64,000 nucleotides of DNA from Acanthacorydalis orientalis (Eukaryota; Arthropoda; Insecta; Megaloptera; Corydalidae): positions 22,167,346-22,231,345 of the forward strand of contig CM068323.1 of assembly GCA_034766995.1 (NCBI GenBank), given 5' to 3'. Within the stretch, counting starts at the first letter, position 1. Each line of letters begins with the position of its first letter. Positions 41,431 through 53,794 of this stretch are shown in pieces. The notes under the pieces were generated by a model. The model ran no database searches. It was not told where the DNA came from and was given only the letters and a program-made list of their open reading frames with translations. Made by a program: the position numbers and the translations under genes.

Positions 41431-41516
41431 AATATATATATATATATATAAATGTTATATATATATATAAATATTATATATATATATATATATATAATAT
41501 ATATATATATATATAA
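41431..41516. repeat. Compound (TA)n array with AAT/TTA breaks
   Basis: Four TA runs are separated by AATGT, AATAT and AATAT-like breaks, giving a higher-order pattern of short self-complementary blocks. Confidence 0.9.
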
Positions 41517-42485
41517 ATATCAGTTATTAATACATTTTTCATATATCCGAGATGATCTAAAATTTGACTTGTATTTCTTTAATACTGATTAAGAATAGAG
41601 CTTATTCTCTTCAATTTTTTTGTCATAAGATACGGTTCATTATTAAAATTTAGTACAAAATTTGCATTAAAGATATGTTTAAATATATTTAAAAAAATTG
41701 AGTGAATGAATTAATCATTTACATTTTTATAGTCGACGGTCTCGGAATATTTTTTTATATGCGTACATACTGTAATACTTAATACGTTAATGCAAACGGT
41801 ACTTAACATTAAAATGACATTATTAAACTGGTGATTTAGAAGTTATTTGATTTTTCAAAGGTCTACAACCTTTCCCAGTTCATTAGCTCATAATCGTTAA
41901 CCTTATCATTAAGTCAGGTCAGACGATGTAATAGCTTAATATTCGATATTCAGGTACGGGCAATATGATCTAGTTTATTAGCATTTTGAACTCGAATGAT
42001 TTTAATTACTGATTGTTATAATTAAAATAAGATCCATTATCGTTTATAAACGATTTGACAGGAACTATGGAACAGACATATAATAATACTTGATTAGTAT
42101 TATTTTAAACAATCTTATTAATTTTCAAATACGGTTTTAATTAAATAATCTTATTTTTTTTCTAAGTATTTCCAGTTAAAGAAAACATTGCTAACTTATA
42201 TTGAATTATTATATTCAACAACTGTTTTAAATATAAAAGAGGTCAAAGTATACGGAAGAAAATACAAAGAAAACCATACCTTTGAATATATATAATACGA
42301 ATATATAGGAGTTGTAAAGTCACGGAAAGTATCCTATCACTGACCATTATAAATGCAGTAGCTACAAAAGTAATACTGTTGCAAGAACAACACAAGATTA
42401 CAAAAAGATTCAGAACTCTTTGTGTTGCATGAAGTTTTAGAAACGGTTTAAAATAGCTTTGTATGCATTTTAACATCTTATATCT

Positions 42486-42540
<55 letters not shown>

Positions 42541-43435
42541 AAAATTTTTCTACCTTTTTCAAATACCAATTTTCATACTTATTCTTTTTCATTTAAAATA
42601 TAAATGATACAATTTACATTTGCTTTAAGACTTTTACAACTATAGACCTCATTAAGGTGTTTTATACAACACGTATATCATTTATAGCATTTGATAATTT
42701 TCTAAATAGCTTTTCAAAATGTTTCAGATATAGATAAAGAATATCTATTCAAGTACAAATAAAATGATAACTAAATTAATAATCTTTAAAATGATAATAA
42801 TATTGATGAAATAAATAACAATTTAGTAAAGTATACTAATTTTTATCTGAAAAATTACTATAATACTCTAGGTTCAGTGTTTTTTTTACTTTAAAATCGC
42901 GAATCCTTAAGTTATTATTTTTACATTGAACCATATTATATTAAATATTTTAAAATGATTTTCCATAATATTTCTTATTTTTATAGTTTTTTATAATAAA
43001 AAAGTGACATGTCTAACATTGAATAATGATTACATGTCAGTTTTAACGCACGCGAAAAAGTTAACGAAAATAATTAGCACTATTAGATCTTATTTATATT
43101 TTTTTTACTACTGAAATTGTACATTAAACATGTCAAAATTTAAATATTTTTATATTGGCTTTTGAGAGTATAATATAATATGTTTAGGTATCGGACCAGA
43201 TTATTAATCAAGTAATGAGCACACGGCAGTTATCAGGTTTATCATAAATAACTCAGTTGAATAACATGCATATCTTCATACAATCAGTTCGTTTATACAT
43301 ACACATATACATAAATACACATGACTATCAACCATCGATAAAAATATGATTATTGAAAATTAACTCTGAAATTTGAATTGTTAATAATTTAGTAATTTAT
43401 TTTAATTTTAATCACGAAAGCATATAATCAAAGGA

Positions 43436-43484
<49 letters not shown>

Positions 43485-43815
43485 ACATATATGTATTCAA
43501 GTATGCATGTATAAAGATCATATAAATAGTAAAAGTTTTACAATGTAGAAGAGTACTCGCGTTGATAATAAAACTAAAATATATGCTAGACGCATTAATT
43601 CCAATATTGACATTAAGCAATGCATTTAAATGGAATGTATTTATCCCAATGATATATTTATCGAGTGCATTAATCTAATTGGATTTGACAGCTCTATGTA
43701 GTCATTAGAATAATTAAAGTCGACGTTCAATTCAAATAAATGAAATTTTACGCTCAACAGTATGTATTAACACACAAATACATGCTCCTTTACAATACAA
43801 AAATGTGCATGTATT

Positions 43816-43820
<5 letters not shown>

Positions 43821-43883
<63 letters not shown>
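43821..43883. repeat. (TA)n(TG)n microsatellite tail of the retrotransposon fragment
   Basis: (TA)25 at 43821-43870 passes into (TG)n at 43871-43883, which abuts the retrotransposon-like block. In the element's orientation this is a (CA)n(TA)n 3' tail. Confidence 0.9.
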
Positions 43884-43884
<1 letters not shown>

Positions 43885-44070
43885 ACGGCAAGTCGCTATC
43901 CCATCCTATCCACGTGGCTCCTGTTCCGAGCATCTTGCGATTTCCATGAGAATTTTTCTGTTTTAGCGGAAGGTAGGTTTCTAACCTCTCCTTCCCACCT
44001 TCCTCCTTTATCCGGGCTTAGGACCGGCAACAATTGCATCGGACTATTTAATCTATTCGACATAACTGCA
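43884..44070 (-). mobile_element. 3'-end fragment of an RTE/Rex-like non-LTR retrotransposon
   Basis: On the minus strand the block contains GCCGGTCCTAAGCCCGGATA followed by AAGGAGGAAGG, then a TAGAAACCTACCTTCCGCTA stretch. These words resemble the 3' ends of RTE/Rex-type retrotransposons in many animals; the family call is from memory. The fragment ends on the minus strand in ...GACTTGCCGTACA and then runs directly into (CA)n(TA)n (43821-43883), the position where such elements carry a microsatellite tail. No reverse-transcriptase frame is present; it is a short, 5'-truncated fossil. Open frames on both strands here are incidental. Confidence 0.5.
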
Positions 44071-44474
44071 GGCGGGATTTTATATATAATAGTCATTATA
44101 TAAAAATATCTATATACATTTTAAAAAACATTCGTTTAAAATGTGTTTTAAATCATGAGTAAACTTCTATTAATCATTTTATATAAACAATAATTTTAAT
44201 TATCAAAAAGTGTACAATTTTTATATACGTTTGTAAATAATGTAGATATAAAAATAAGTGAGAACAAAAATGAAACAGGGACGTATTAATTGAAAAAAGA
44301 TTATAAATGAATAAAAATGTATTCATATTGACAGATAAAAATAAAGAATAAGTCAGTAGATAATATACATATATTTACGTTAAAATATGAGAGTATAGAA
44401 AATTCTATTGAAATAATAAAGTTTCGAATAGACTTATCAGCATTTACATGCCAATATAGAAGTTTTTCCATAAG

Positions 44475-44476
<2 letters not shown>

Positions 44477-44535
<59 letters not shown>
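44477..44535. repeat. (TA)n microsatellite, about 59 bp
   Basis: Uninterrupted TA repeat at the left edge of the GC-richer island at 44,540-45,060. Confidence 0.95.
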
Positions 44536-44538
<3 letters not shown>

Positions 44539-44539
44539 C

Positions 44540-45060
44540 GTAGAATTTATCTACTTGAAATAATTGGAAAGCGCTGTTCAGAAATAATAAAAGTCTGGAA
44601 ATAGAGCATTGGCGCAATAAGGTGATATTCCTTTCACATGCACGTAAAGTAGCAGAGACGTGAAAAATAACACATCAAAGTACTTAAAGGTGATTGTAAA
44701 GTGCGCACGGCGACACAATCTCGTTTCACGTTTTTAATGAAGCATACAATGTTTAATGAGCGCTATTACCGTCATCGCGAGCGCGTTTGCATAATTTGAT
44801 AGTTATTGATTTTCGTTGACATATAGAACACAGGTCGGTCGACATGAATGTTTCTAGTTCCTGTTTATGTCCCATTCGCATTGCCATCATTGTCAGACCG
44901 ATCCGTGCTCTGTAAACTTAACGAAACTCGTAATAAATGTTTCTATGAACTTTTGTGTTCTTCGCGTTGTAATCATTTCGACCAATTTGCGAGATAACGT
45001 ACACAGCGACGAGAACCTTTGAAACTAACTGATGTCATGTCGGAATTACATAAAGTTGTC
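44540..45060. promoter_or_regulatory. GC-richer island, candidate cis-regulatory module
   Basis: About 500 bp of mixed-composition DNA with no open frame of note. It contains words typical of developmental enhancers, including an octamer-like TTTGCATAA (near 44,788) and TTAATGAGCGC (near 44,754). The call rests on composition and motif-like words only. Confidence 0.25.
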
Positions 45061-46347
45061 CGAAAGCACGAAAATCTGAATAAATCACATTTCATATTTT
45101 CCACAGTACGAATACAAAAATGAAGATAAACTAATGCTTGAAATGTGCTCGTACATTTGAACTATGTTTTGTCCTCTGGCGACATTAACGATCACCCTAA
45201 CAGTGTGTACACATTTTTCGCTCGTTTCGTAGATGTGTAATTTCGAGATTAACAGCGGTTTTTTACTTTACTGATCGCCGTATCTTTCGTACGTATCTAA
45301 CAAAATTAGGTGCAGTGATGTAGCTGTAATTAGATGGTTTCAAGAGAGTATTAAACTCTTGTGAACACAAAGCTTAACTGTTTTTTTTTGTATATAAGCT
45401 TTTTATAGTTTATATAATTAATGACACGAATACTCTTTAAAAATCATTAGTTTAATTACATGTCTCATTTGATATTTTCAATATATTCCTCTTTAGAGAT
45501 AACGAAATATAAATATTAAACTATTTTAATAAAATAATATTATAAATTATCAAATATTTTCACCGCTTAATAATATACATGATACAAATTCTTTGTCTAT
45601 TATTCGAAAAACTTTTATTCATTTTCATGCTGATTTAATTTCATCTCATCAATATTGTAATGTTTACTTATCTCTATTCTGTATTTTAAATTTTAGATAA
45701 CATAAAAATCTCTCTTATTTTAATTATTCTCATTTATAAAGCAACTATTCTTCAAATTATTAAATGTTTATTTACAAAGAAATGCATACGATTCGAAATA
45801 ATGAAATATTTTTCTATATTCATTTTTTTCTAACATCAAAGTATTACGAATGTCTATTTTAAAACGTTCAAATGAAAATATCCATCATACTGTTTCTTCA
45901 AATGGAACAATCATGTTCCTGAAAGTTGAACTCAATGTCAAAGAACCTCAGCGTTCTTATTCGATATTTTATAACATTTCAACGAGACAGCATGTCCTCT
46001 AAAAACAAGTAACGATTGACAGCCCTACCTCAAACTCACACCGACGTCTTAACAAGCAATTCAAGATAAAACACTACTCTATCTTATTACAAGCCGTATA
46101 AATGTATAAGGGAGACCATAGCGCGCGCACTCCACGATATATCAGCAATTTCAACGAGCAAAATCTCTTGTGCCAAATACACCAGTGTATATTCTCAAAG
46201 ATGGCTTTCAATGAAACCAATCGGTCTTGTTTTCATTCTGTATCTCTCGTCGATGTTGAAGAACATGTGTTGAGTGAGCCTCGAGCAGAAATGAACGATA
46301 ATGAGAGACAATAAAACGAAGCTATTGTTTTAAATAGGTATATACAC

Positions 46348-46393
<46 letters not shown>

Positions 46394-49300
46394 GTAGCAA
46401 TTTCATTACGTCAGTGTAGCATAACCGCAAAATAAATGTTTACATTTAATTACGTTATTGTATCCATCAGTTTTCCCATTGCTCGTGGCTTTATGCTTCC
46501 GTATTTACATTATATATTTACTTCAGGATTTAAGTATAATCGTTGTTTGGTTTAGAATACGGGATAGCGGCTTCCGTTACACTATAAGAAAATTGGTCAT
46601 TAGATATGAATGTATTTCAATATTTATAAGAATTAACAGGGTCGTAATTCATAGTTTCTAATTTTTTAAGTGGAAAATGTTTACTGAACTTTTAGTAGGG
46701 AATCTGTTTGGATTTAAACACTTAACATGAAATAAAAAGTGTTTTATATGTTTTTTTAATATATATTTATGTATATTAATGGATTTTCCATATCATAAAC
46801 GTGTAAAAATATGTTTGTAGAGGATTTTTTTCATTTTTCAATAGATAATAGTTTATTTGTGAATAACAGTTTATTTTCGTCAAGTATATTTCAAAGAGTT
46901 TATCTTAATACTAATAAGAACAAAATATTTTAAACGAATGTCATTCTTTTAATTATTTATTCGGTTTTCAGCAAAAGATTAATATTGAAAAGGATTTTTT
47001 CATTCATATTTTCGTATTCTTATTATTTCCTCTTTATCGCATAAATGTATAAATACGTTGTGAATTGTAAAATATAAATTGTATTTCTAAAATAATTGGT
47101 TAACATGTTTCATTTGAAATACTGACTGTACTTTATACGGAACTTTCTCAAAATATATTTTTCTGTACTTTTTACAATACTTGTTGCCTGCATATATAAA
47201 ATAAAATTTAATATGAGTAAATAACGTGAAAATAAATAAGATTTTCCTTATATAATTATGTTGACGATTACTGTGTGATGTCATTGAATATCAAAATAGG
47301 ATAATGATTAATTGAAACGATAAACATAATAGATTTTCACAAAAAATCACGATATTAAATCAATGTAATTTTCTGATAAACGCAAACAATCGAAAGAGGT
47401 TTTCGTACATCGAAGCTATTTGTTTAATGTCGTCGTTCGAATAAACGATGTTATGTGGATCCGCTTTTATGTGTTTTCACCGCCCCACTTTCATCAATTC
47501 ATTTATTTTGAATCCATAATAAAAACACCTTTAATTATATATCTATTGTATCTCTTCTGCACATAATAATACGCTTCGGAACGTTAACTATGTTCAGCTC
47601 GAGACACTATACCCCATTATTCGTGAAACATTTTCGACGAATCCCTTTTATGATATCGGGCATAAAAGGTAACGTCGTGTTAAATTTAACTAACCCGGAG
47701 TATTCATTCCAAGACTATTTTTCGATACGTGCTCGCATGCACACACACACGCACGCACAGCATCGTATTACATAAGATCTAAGATAACATTGAAACGAAG
47801 CTCCGTTATCTGCGAAACAAACGCCTACTTGATTTCGCGACTCATTGAAATGTCTCAATTCTATATCATCGAAATGAATAGAGTATATATTGATGTACGC
47901 GAGCATTTATGTCTAATGGAAATATAAAAGGAGTTCTGTGTCCTTTCCCCTACTCGCTGTCGCGAAACAAGACACGGTAGTTATCAAATTCAAGTTCGCG
48001 AGCGTGCACCAATAAACCGTAACGGTAATGATCCTCGGCGTACTTCTTGTACTCAACGTATAGAGAACGGCGGTGGAACTGTCGCAACACGCATTTAGAT
48101 GGGTTGACAGTAGGGCCAAGTGAACAGGAACGTACTTAATTAAACAACTGTATCCGAATGTTTAAGCTGAATAAAATAGTTAGCGATAGAAGCGGTAATT
48201 CAAAAAGTATAATTTTCACATAAGAGCTTTTCAAGATTTTCAATTAACTAAAATATAAATAATGATTGTATAAATAGGTCTGACACTGAGGCTAAGTCCA
48301 CTATCACAAATGAATTCTTCTTTAACGTATAAATCACAAAAACAACCGCTTAAAGTTTTGATTTTTAATTATTATTACAAGATACAAACGTTGAATGTTG
48401 TTACTGAAAATGTAGCTATATTTTTTTACATTGAAACGGTACTTAATATATTAAAAAAAATACAAGTTATTCGAAATAAAAATAGAATACTATTAGAAAT
48501 CACTATAGTGAGTAATAAGCAAATAGAAAATATATATTTGAGTAATAAGCATGTCTCAGTAATAAAAAAGTAAAATTATGTTTAAACACTTTTAAAGTAC
48601 AAAGTAAAAAATATTGTCAAGGTAGAAAGAAATTAAAAATATCTGAGCTTTGCACAATATCTCATGAAAAGTAATATAATTTGATATATAAACACAAGAA
48701 ATAAATAATAAAGAGTTTTAAAAATAAAATTAATCAATACTGAACTAGAATTATTGACAACTACTTCAACATCTTGATTGAACAACACAAATATGAAATT
48801 ACTTATTTATTCAATCCATAGTATTTTTCTTTAATTTTGTAATAATAGAGAAATGAATGAAATACTCAAAATATTACTTTTATATTTTCACGAATCAATT
48901 ATTCTTTCACCTCACATACCACAACATTTTTTCTGGTCAAAAATGTTCAATAAATCACTATTGGTTTTTTTTACGCAAGTGAATCTAACCACAGTGTCAG
49001 AATCATTTTTATATTTTCACACAAAACTTCAAACAAACAGATTAATCACTTACGTCAGCAGGTATTCTATAGAGGAAAAAAAGCTTTCCATTCTTCAAAC
49101 TGTGTACACAAAACCGTCAGTTCGTACACATTATTAATAGCTTATAATAAAAATAATTCAAATTCTGAAAAATATGCTCTCGTTGAATTTTAATTTCAAA
49201 ACTATTCAATTTTCCAATTTAAAAAAAAATCAATTTGATCTTGTGAACTATTTTTCATTCAGAGTTGTACTATATTCCCTTCGAATTTATTTTTGTAGAA

Positions 49301-49960
49301 CTCTAGATCGTTTTGAAAACACGGTGAATCGTATAGTGTTTCTAAAACAGGACAATTTATACTCAAACGTTGTATCGTTTTAAATACGTTTCTTGGAAAT
49401 TTTCCAATTTAATTACAGCAATCATTGCCGTTCTTTTCAGACATCGCTTTATTTTACGTTCACTACTCAATGTATAACAATAAACTGATTACCTGTATAT
49501 ACTAAAGGAACTTTATGAGTGTCATATATTCCAGGCAGCTTTACGTACATTTATTAAATCTAAGAAAGATATTATTTATGTATTAATGTGTACTATAAGA
49601 AGTCGTGAATGATTTCATAATAAATATATACAAAGTTCTATCTTATATATTTTTCATGGATTAAAATTTGTTGCAATCAAATAGAGACACACATTATAAA
49701 AATATTTTTATCAATTATAAAAAATTAATAAACTCCTGTAATTAATCTTCGTTACTTTACCAAGAATATTTATTCATCATAAAATAAAAACTGGTGGTTG
49801 ATTGAATTATTTCTAAGGATATCATTAAGAAAATACCAGGAATATCAAGTACAAAATTCATCAACTTTCCACTGAATACAGTTTCATATAATAACAAATT
49901 TGTATATCATTGAGCAAGTGTCGTTTATTTTTTTCAGAAAAAAAAATTAAAACTAAGTAA
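45060..49960. other. AT-rich DNA with GC-richer islands, no assignable gene
   Basis: Mixed-composition patches lie at 46,090-46,320 and 47,400-48,130; the latter is the larger and shows no family resemblance in any frame. Plus-strand frames at 46102-46314 (70 codons) and 48853-49137 (94 codons) have no recognisable domain or clear splice context. A (TA)n array lies at 46350-46389. Confidence 0.35.
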
Positions 49961-49969
49961 ACGCAATCC

Positions 49970-50470
49970 CTCAACTCATCGGTCAGTAATCCGAAGTGTC
50001 AGTGAACGTAACACGTCGACGACCCTTTGAAATATTTTTAGGGTAAAAACGTACACCATCGACGTGTCAACGCAGATCAAGGGGTGTTAACACATTGACG
50101 TACGCCTGAAACCGTCTCTGTAAATATAGAAATTCAACCCGGAGATGGTATGAGTTGTCGGTGACGAGGGGTGGTTCGGTGTACAGATACAGAGGGAAAA
50201 GCCGCTCTAAATAAGCATTAAATGAATTCCGTACGCAAGCCACCGCGCGCGCCGTATACTCTGGAGATCTAATGGAAATTGATGAGCATGTAACGGAAAC
50301 GCGCTTTTCATACGATTCCTCTTCATCGCCACCAAGAAAGATCTGATCGTCGGGACTTTGCGTCGGTTATATACGCGAAAACGCCATCCGACGTCGGTTG
50401 CGCTAACGCTATTTTAATTAATTTCGCCCGCGTCGCACAAATTAATTTTCTATTTATGATTATTTTCATT
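49970..50470. promoter_or_regulatory. CpG-rich island with ACGT-core inverted repeats
   Basis: Roughly 500 bp of mixed, CpG-containing sequence precedes a candidate exon. At its left end ACACGTCGA (50011-50019) is inverted as TCGACGTGT (50059-50067), and the palindrome GTGTTAACAC (50084-50093) is followed by TTGACGTACG. Repeated GACGT cores suggest bZIP/CREB-type or similar sites. This may be a promoter or enhancer for a plus-strand transcript that uses the exon at 50,474. Confidence 0.35.
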
Positions 50471-50473
50471 CAG

Positions 50474-50548
50474 ACGTGTGTACGCAGTCTTGTGTACATA
50501 AGATGTTTTTATACGCGAACAGGTCATGTTATGGGAAAGCATCAACAG
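50474..50548 (+). other. Candidate exon of an unidentified plus-strand transcript
   Basis: A 75-bp segment has a good acceptor (GATTATTTTCATTCAG, AG at 50472-50473) and a strong donor (AACAG|GTATGT, GT at 50549-50550). It is open in two frames. One reads 25 codons beginning 'TCVRSLVYIRCF'; the other is also open and contains cysteines. Alternatively it is a first exon with its ATG at 50526 in a longer leader. No adjoining exon was found, so coding status and gene identity are unknown. Confidence 0.35.
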
Positions 50549-51076
50549 GTATGTAATTTGAAAAGTTCGAGATCGATATTAGTTACATATATTTTTACTT
50601 GTATTCGGATCGAATTAAAAAAGTGTGTTTAGATATAGAAAGTAGAAAATTAATTTAAAAGTTTATAGTTAAAAGAAAATCATAAGAACTCTTTATAGCA
50701 GCAAGAAGTTTATTTCTTGTAGTTCTACACACACATTGTTAAAGGAGAGATTTTGAAACTAGACTTGTTTTTTTTTATTTTATTAAAATGAAATCTATAT
50801 CTGAATTTGAGCTATTTTTTATAATTTAAGTTTAATTGAATCGATGTTGAATTCTCTTAAATAATAGTGGTAAACTTATTTTAAATACAGATTCTCGGAA
50901 ATAATGATAACATTAGTAACTTGAAATAATTTGAATAATGAACCCCTTTTTGAACAATCGACTGTTCCAAATCAGTGCATGTACGACACTACTACCAATT
51001 GCCTGTTCTTATTCAGGGAGATAAAGGAGAGAATACACTTTGTATTATTATATTCTGTTTGCTCTTGCGCGATAAT

Positions 51077-51088
51077 TGGTAATTACCA
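51077..51088. promoter_or_regulatory. 12-bp palindrome TGGTAATTACCA with homeodomain core
   Basis: The sequence is an exact palindrome centred on TAATTA, the core of paired or dimeric homeodomain sites. It lies in a short GC-richer patch (51,060-51,140). Confidence 0.35.
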
Positions 51089-51539
51089 GTCCTAGCAGTA
51101 GAGTAACAGCTACTTCCGCGGTATTCGTGACACGAGGAAACTAAAAACAATGAGGATACAATTGTAAGGGTCGTATTTCAAATTATTTTGCAGATGACTT
51201 TATTTTTCATAAATACTAGTATTTGAAATAATTTAAAATATTATACGATGTCTACTTGTATCTAATTAATTTTTTATAAATATTTTTGTCTGAATGAACA
51301 CAAGTTGTTTTTCTAAACACAGTCGATGAATTTTCAAAGATTAGACGATAAGTTTTATAAACTAATTATAATTTATATAACTGTTGTTTTTTTTTTATAT
51401 ATTGCACAATTATTGATTGATTACTCGTTAGTAGCAAGTAGTAAATTTTAATTCAAAAATGTAATAAATTCACGACAATAAATCTATAATTTTAGGAAGT
51501 ATGTTCTGTAGTTAAAAACGAACTTACAAATGAAATTTT

Positions 51540-52010
51540 CCTTGAAACTAAAAAAAAACTATTCCGGTGTTCTTTATTTCCATCTTGTTACTGTAATGGA
51601 ATTTGGGGCTCACACATTTGCGTCCGTATGAACAAAGTTTTACTACACATAAACTTGAAAAGAACGGCGATTGTTATAAACGGCGGGCAAAAGTTTCGCG
51701 TGAAAATTTTTCACGATATCCTGAGTGTCTCACGCATGAGTTAAAACTGTTAAAACCGACCGTGGCGTGTGATCGAATAAAAGTGTGACGAAGCGAAAAT
51801 AGCTAACCATGCATGGAAGGTACTTGCGGCACACTGACACACTTCATCCGATACAGTGTACCTCTGAAAACGGAATCGCTGATCAAATTTCGACGGTGGG
51901 TTCACTCAAAAACCGACGAAATCGAATTTAATATAAGCCGCGGAGTTATGTGGCAACATCGAACCCTATTTGCATTATTTCAATTTACATTTTATTTCAG
52001 GGTAAATAGT
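51540..52010. promoter_or_regulatory. GC-richer island, possible regulatory element or non-coding exon
   Basis: About 470 bp of mixed composition contains two short plus-strand frames (51603-51788 and 51813-52046) with no family resemblance. A good acceptor sequence (ACATTTTATTTCAG, ending at 52,000) closes the island, so a plus-strand exon could begin just after it; no donor or coding frame follows. Confidence 0.25.
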
Positions 52011-52049
52011 CGTGCTCTGATTCTTGTAAAATACACATATATATGATAA

Positions 52050-53135
52050 ACTAAACGATTCGAAAAGGAAATGAACTACATGAACCACAAAAATAACATG
52101 CGTTCTCTTCAATATATCAACTAGTCTGTAACATTTTATATATTAAAGTCTCAATTTATCTTATTGGTTGAAACACACATTTAATTATCACATTTATTTC
52201 TCGTGTAATCAACTTTTTAAATTGTCTAATTAATTTTACACCTCAACGCTTTGTTACCTGACAATACTCTCAGATTTCAACATCAATGATTTTAATTAAA
52301 AATGTATTGTGATATTTAATACAAATTTGTATCACTTGATGTGCATAAATATGTGAAAATTGTATAAAAAAACCTATTTCATTGAAACGTTTAAACTAAT
52401 ATAAAAATAAAACAAATATTGTGGAAAATATGCTTGATTGTATTGATTTACTTTTAAATTATTCGATTTTAAAAAATAATATTTATTGAACATAATTAAT
52501 CATTTTCAGATTAGAATTTAAAAATGGTAAAAATATTCTTTTTTCATATTATAGATAAAATCTAAAAATATAAAGAAATACATCTACTTTTGAAATAAGA
52601 AATTGGGAAAATAGAAATACTTTCTAAATATTTTTTAGTAGTAGGCAATAAATAAACAGTTTTTTATCTTTTAAAGGATCTTATGTCGTTTTATTCCTAT
52701 TAAATTAGAAAACCTTTAGATCTTTCTGTATAAATATTGTTTCTTTCTGGAAATATTTTTATAAATAACTATTTTTATAAATACTCAAAGAAAGTTATAA
52801 TTTGAAAATGAATAACAGACCGCGTAATAATATATTCTAGCAAAATGTTAATAATTTCTCTACAATCGTGAAAATTTGAACGTTTTTCTCGTAATATTTC
52901 AAAGAAATTCTATGAGATAAAACACTAATAAATATTTATCTGTAAATATATTCAAGAAATACCTAATTAACTGGAATAAATTATTCGAATATCGACAGAA
53001 GCATGGCCCTCGGTTGAAAACAAACGTTTGTAGTTAATCTACAATTTATTGTTGTATTGATAGCTCTGTTTAACATTTTAATCAATTGACATTCCAACGC
53101 ATTAGCATTTTTTATAGTACATAGAATTACGAAAA

Positions 53136-53190
<55 letters not shown>

Positions 53191-53780
53191 TCGTATACAT
53201 ACATAAAAATTTGAATTAAATGGACTCACATTTTTTGCCAACTGCAAATATCAGTATCATAGCACCTGGTCTCTTCAATTTTTGAAGTAGAACGTTTACT
53301 GAACTGAATTAAATTTCAACCTGTAATTTAATAATAGAGTGAAAATACCTTGAATACAACCAATTTTGATTAAATATAAATTCATTGGCCCGTGTTAAAT
53401 TGAATTGTTCACGGTTTCATAGAAATAAAACTGGTTATAGTATTTTTTTTATAAAATATCATATATAAATCTTATCAAAGATAATACACAAGGTATATCA
53501 GTTTAATAAGATATGAATAATTATTCGAAATAAGTTATGTTAATTAAATAAAATAGACATTTTTTAAAAAGACATTTCAACAATTTGTAGTACATTATAT
53601 ACTTATTGAATATTTTAGCAGCAGGTAAATATTTTTGTTTAAAACAAATCACATACTTCTAATAAAAATGTTATTCTGGAATAAAATATATGCATTGTTT
53701 CGGTTGACAGGTTAACATTTTAGAGATTGTATTATGGGATCATTTTTCGTAAGAAATACGATAAATATAAAAGAAACACA
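52050..53780. other. AT-rich non-coding DNA
   Basis: No exon was recognised on either strand. A (TA)n array lies at 53139-53187. The block separates the plus-strand exon candidates from the presumed 3' end of the PWWP gene. Confidence 0.45.
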
Positions 53781-53794
53781 ACACTTATTAATAT

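Larger units (their letters stand above)
40090..43818. other. AT-rich non-coding DNA
   Basis: No exon was recognised. (TA)n arrays lie at 40492-40531, 41256-41309, 42487-42535 and 43437-43481, and a compound (TA)n array at 41431-41516. The rest is low-complexity A/T with short GC-richer words near 40,560-40,860 and 41,860-42,000. Confidence 0.4.

Noticed and set aside
43873..44103. Overlapping plus and minus frames as a gene
   Set aside because: They coincide with the retrotransposon-like 3' fragment and have no domain.
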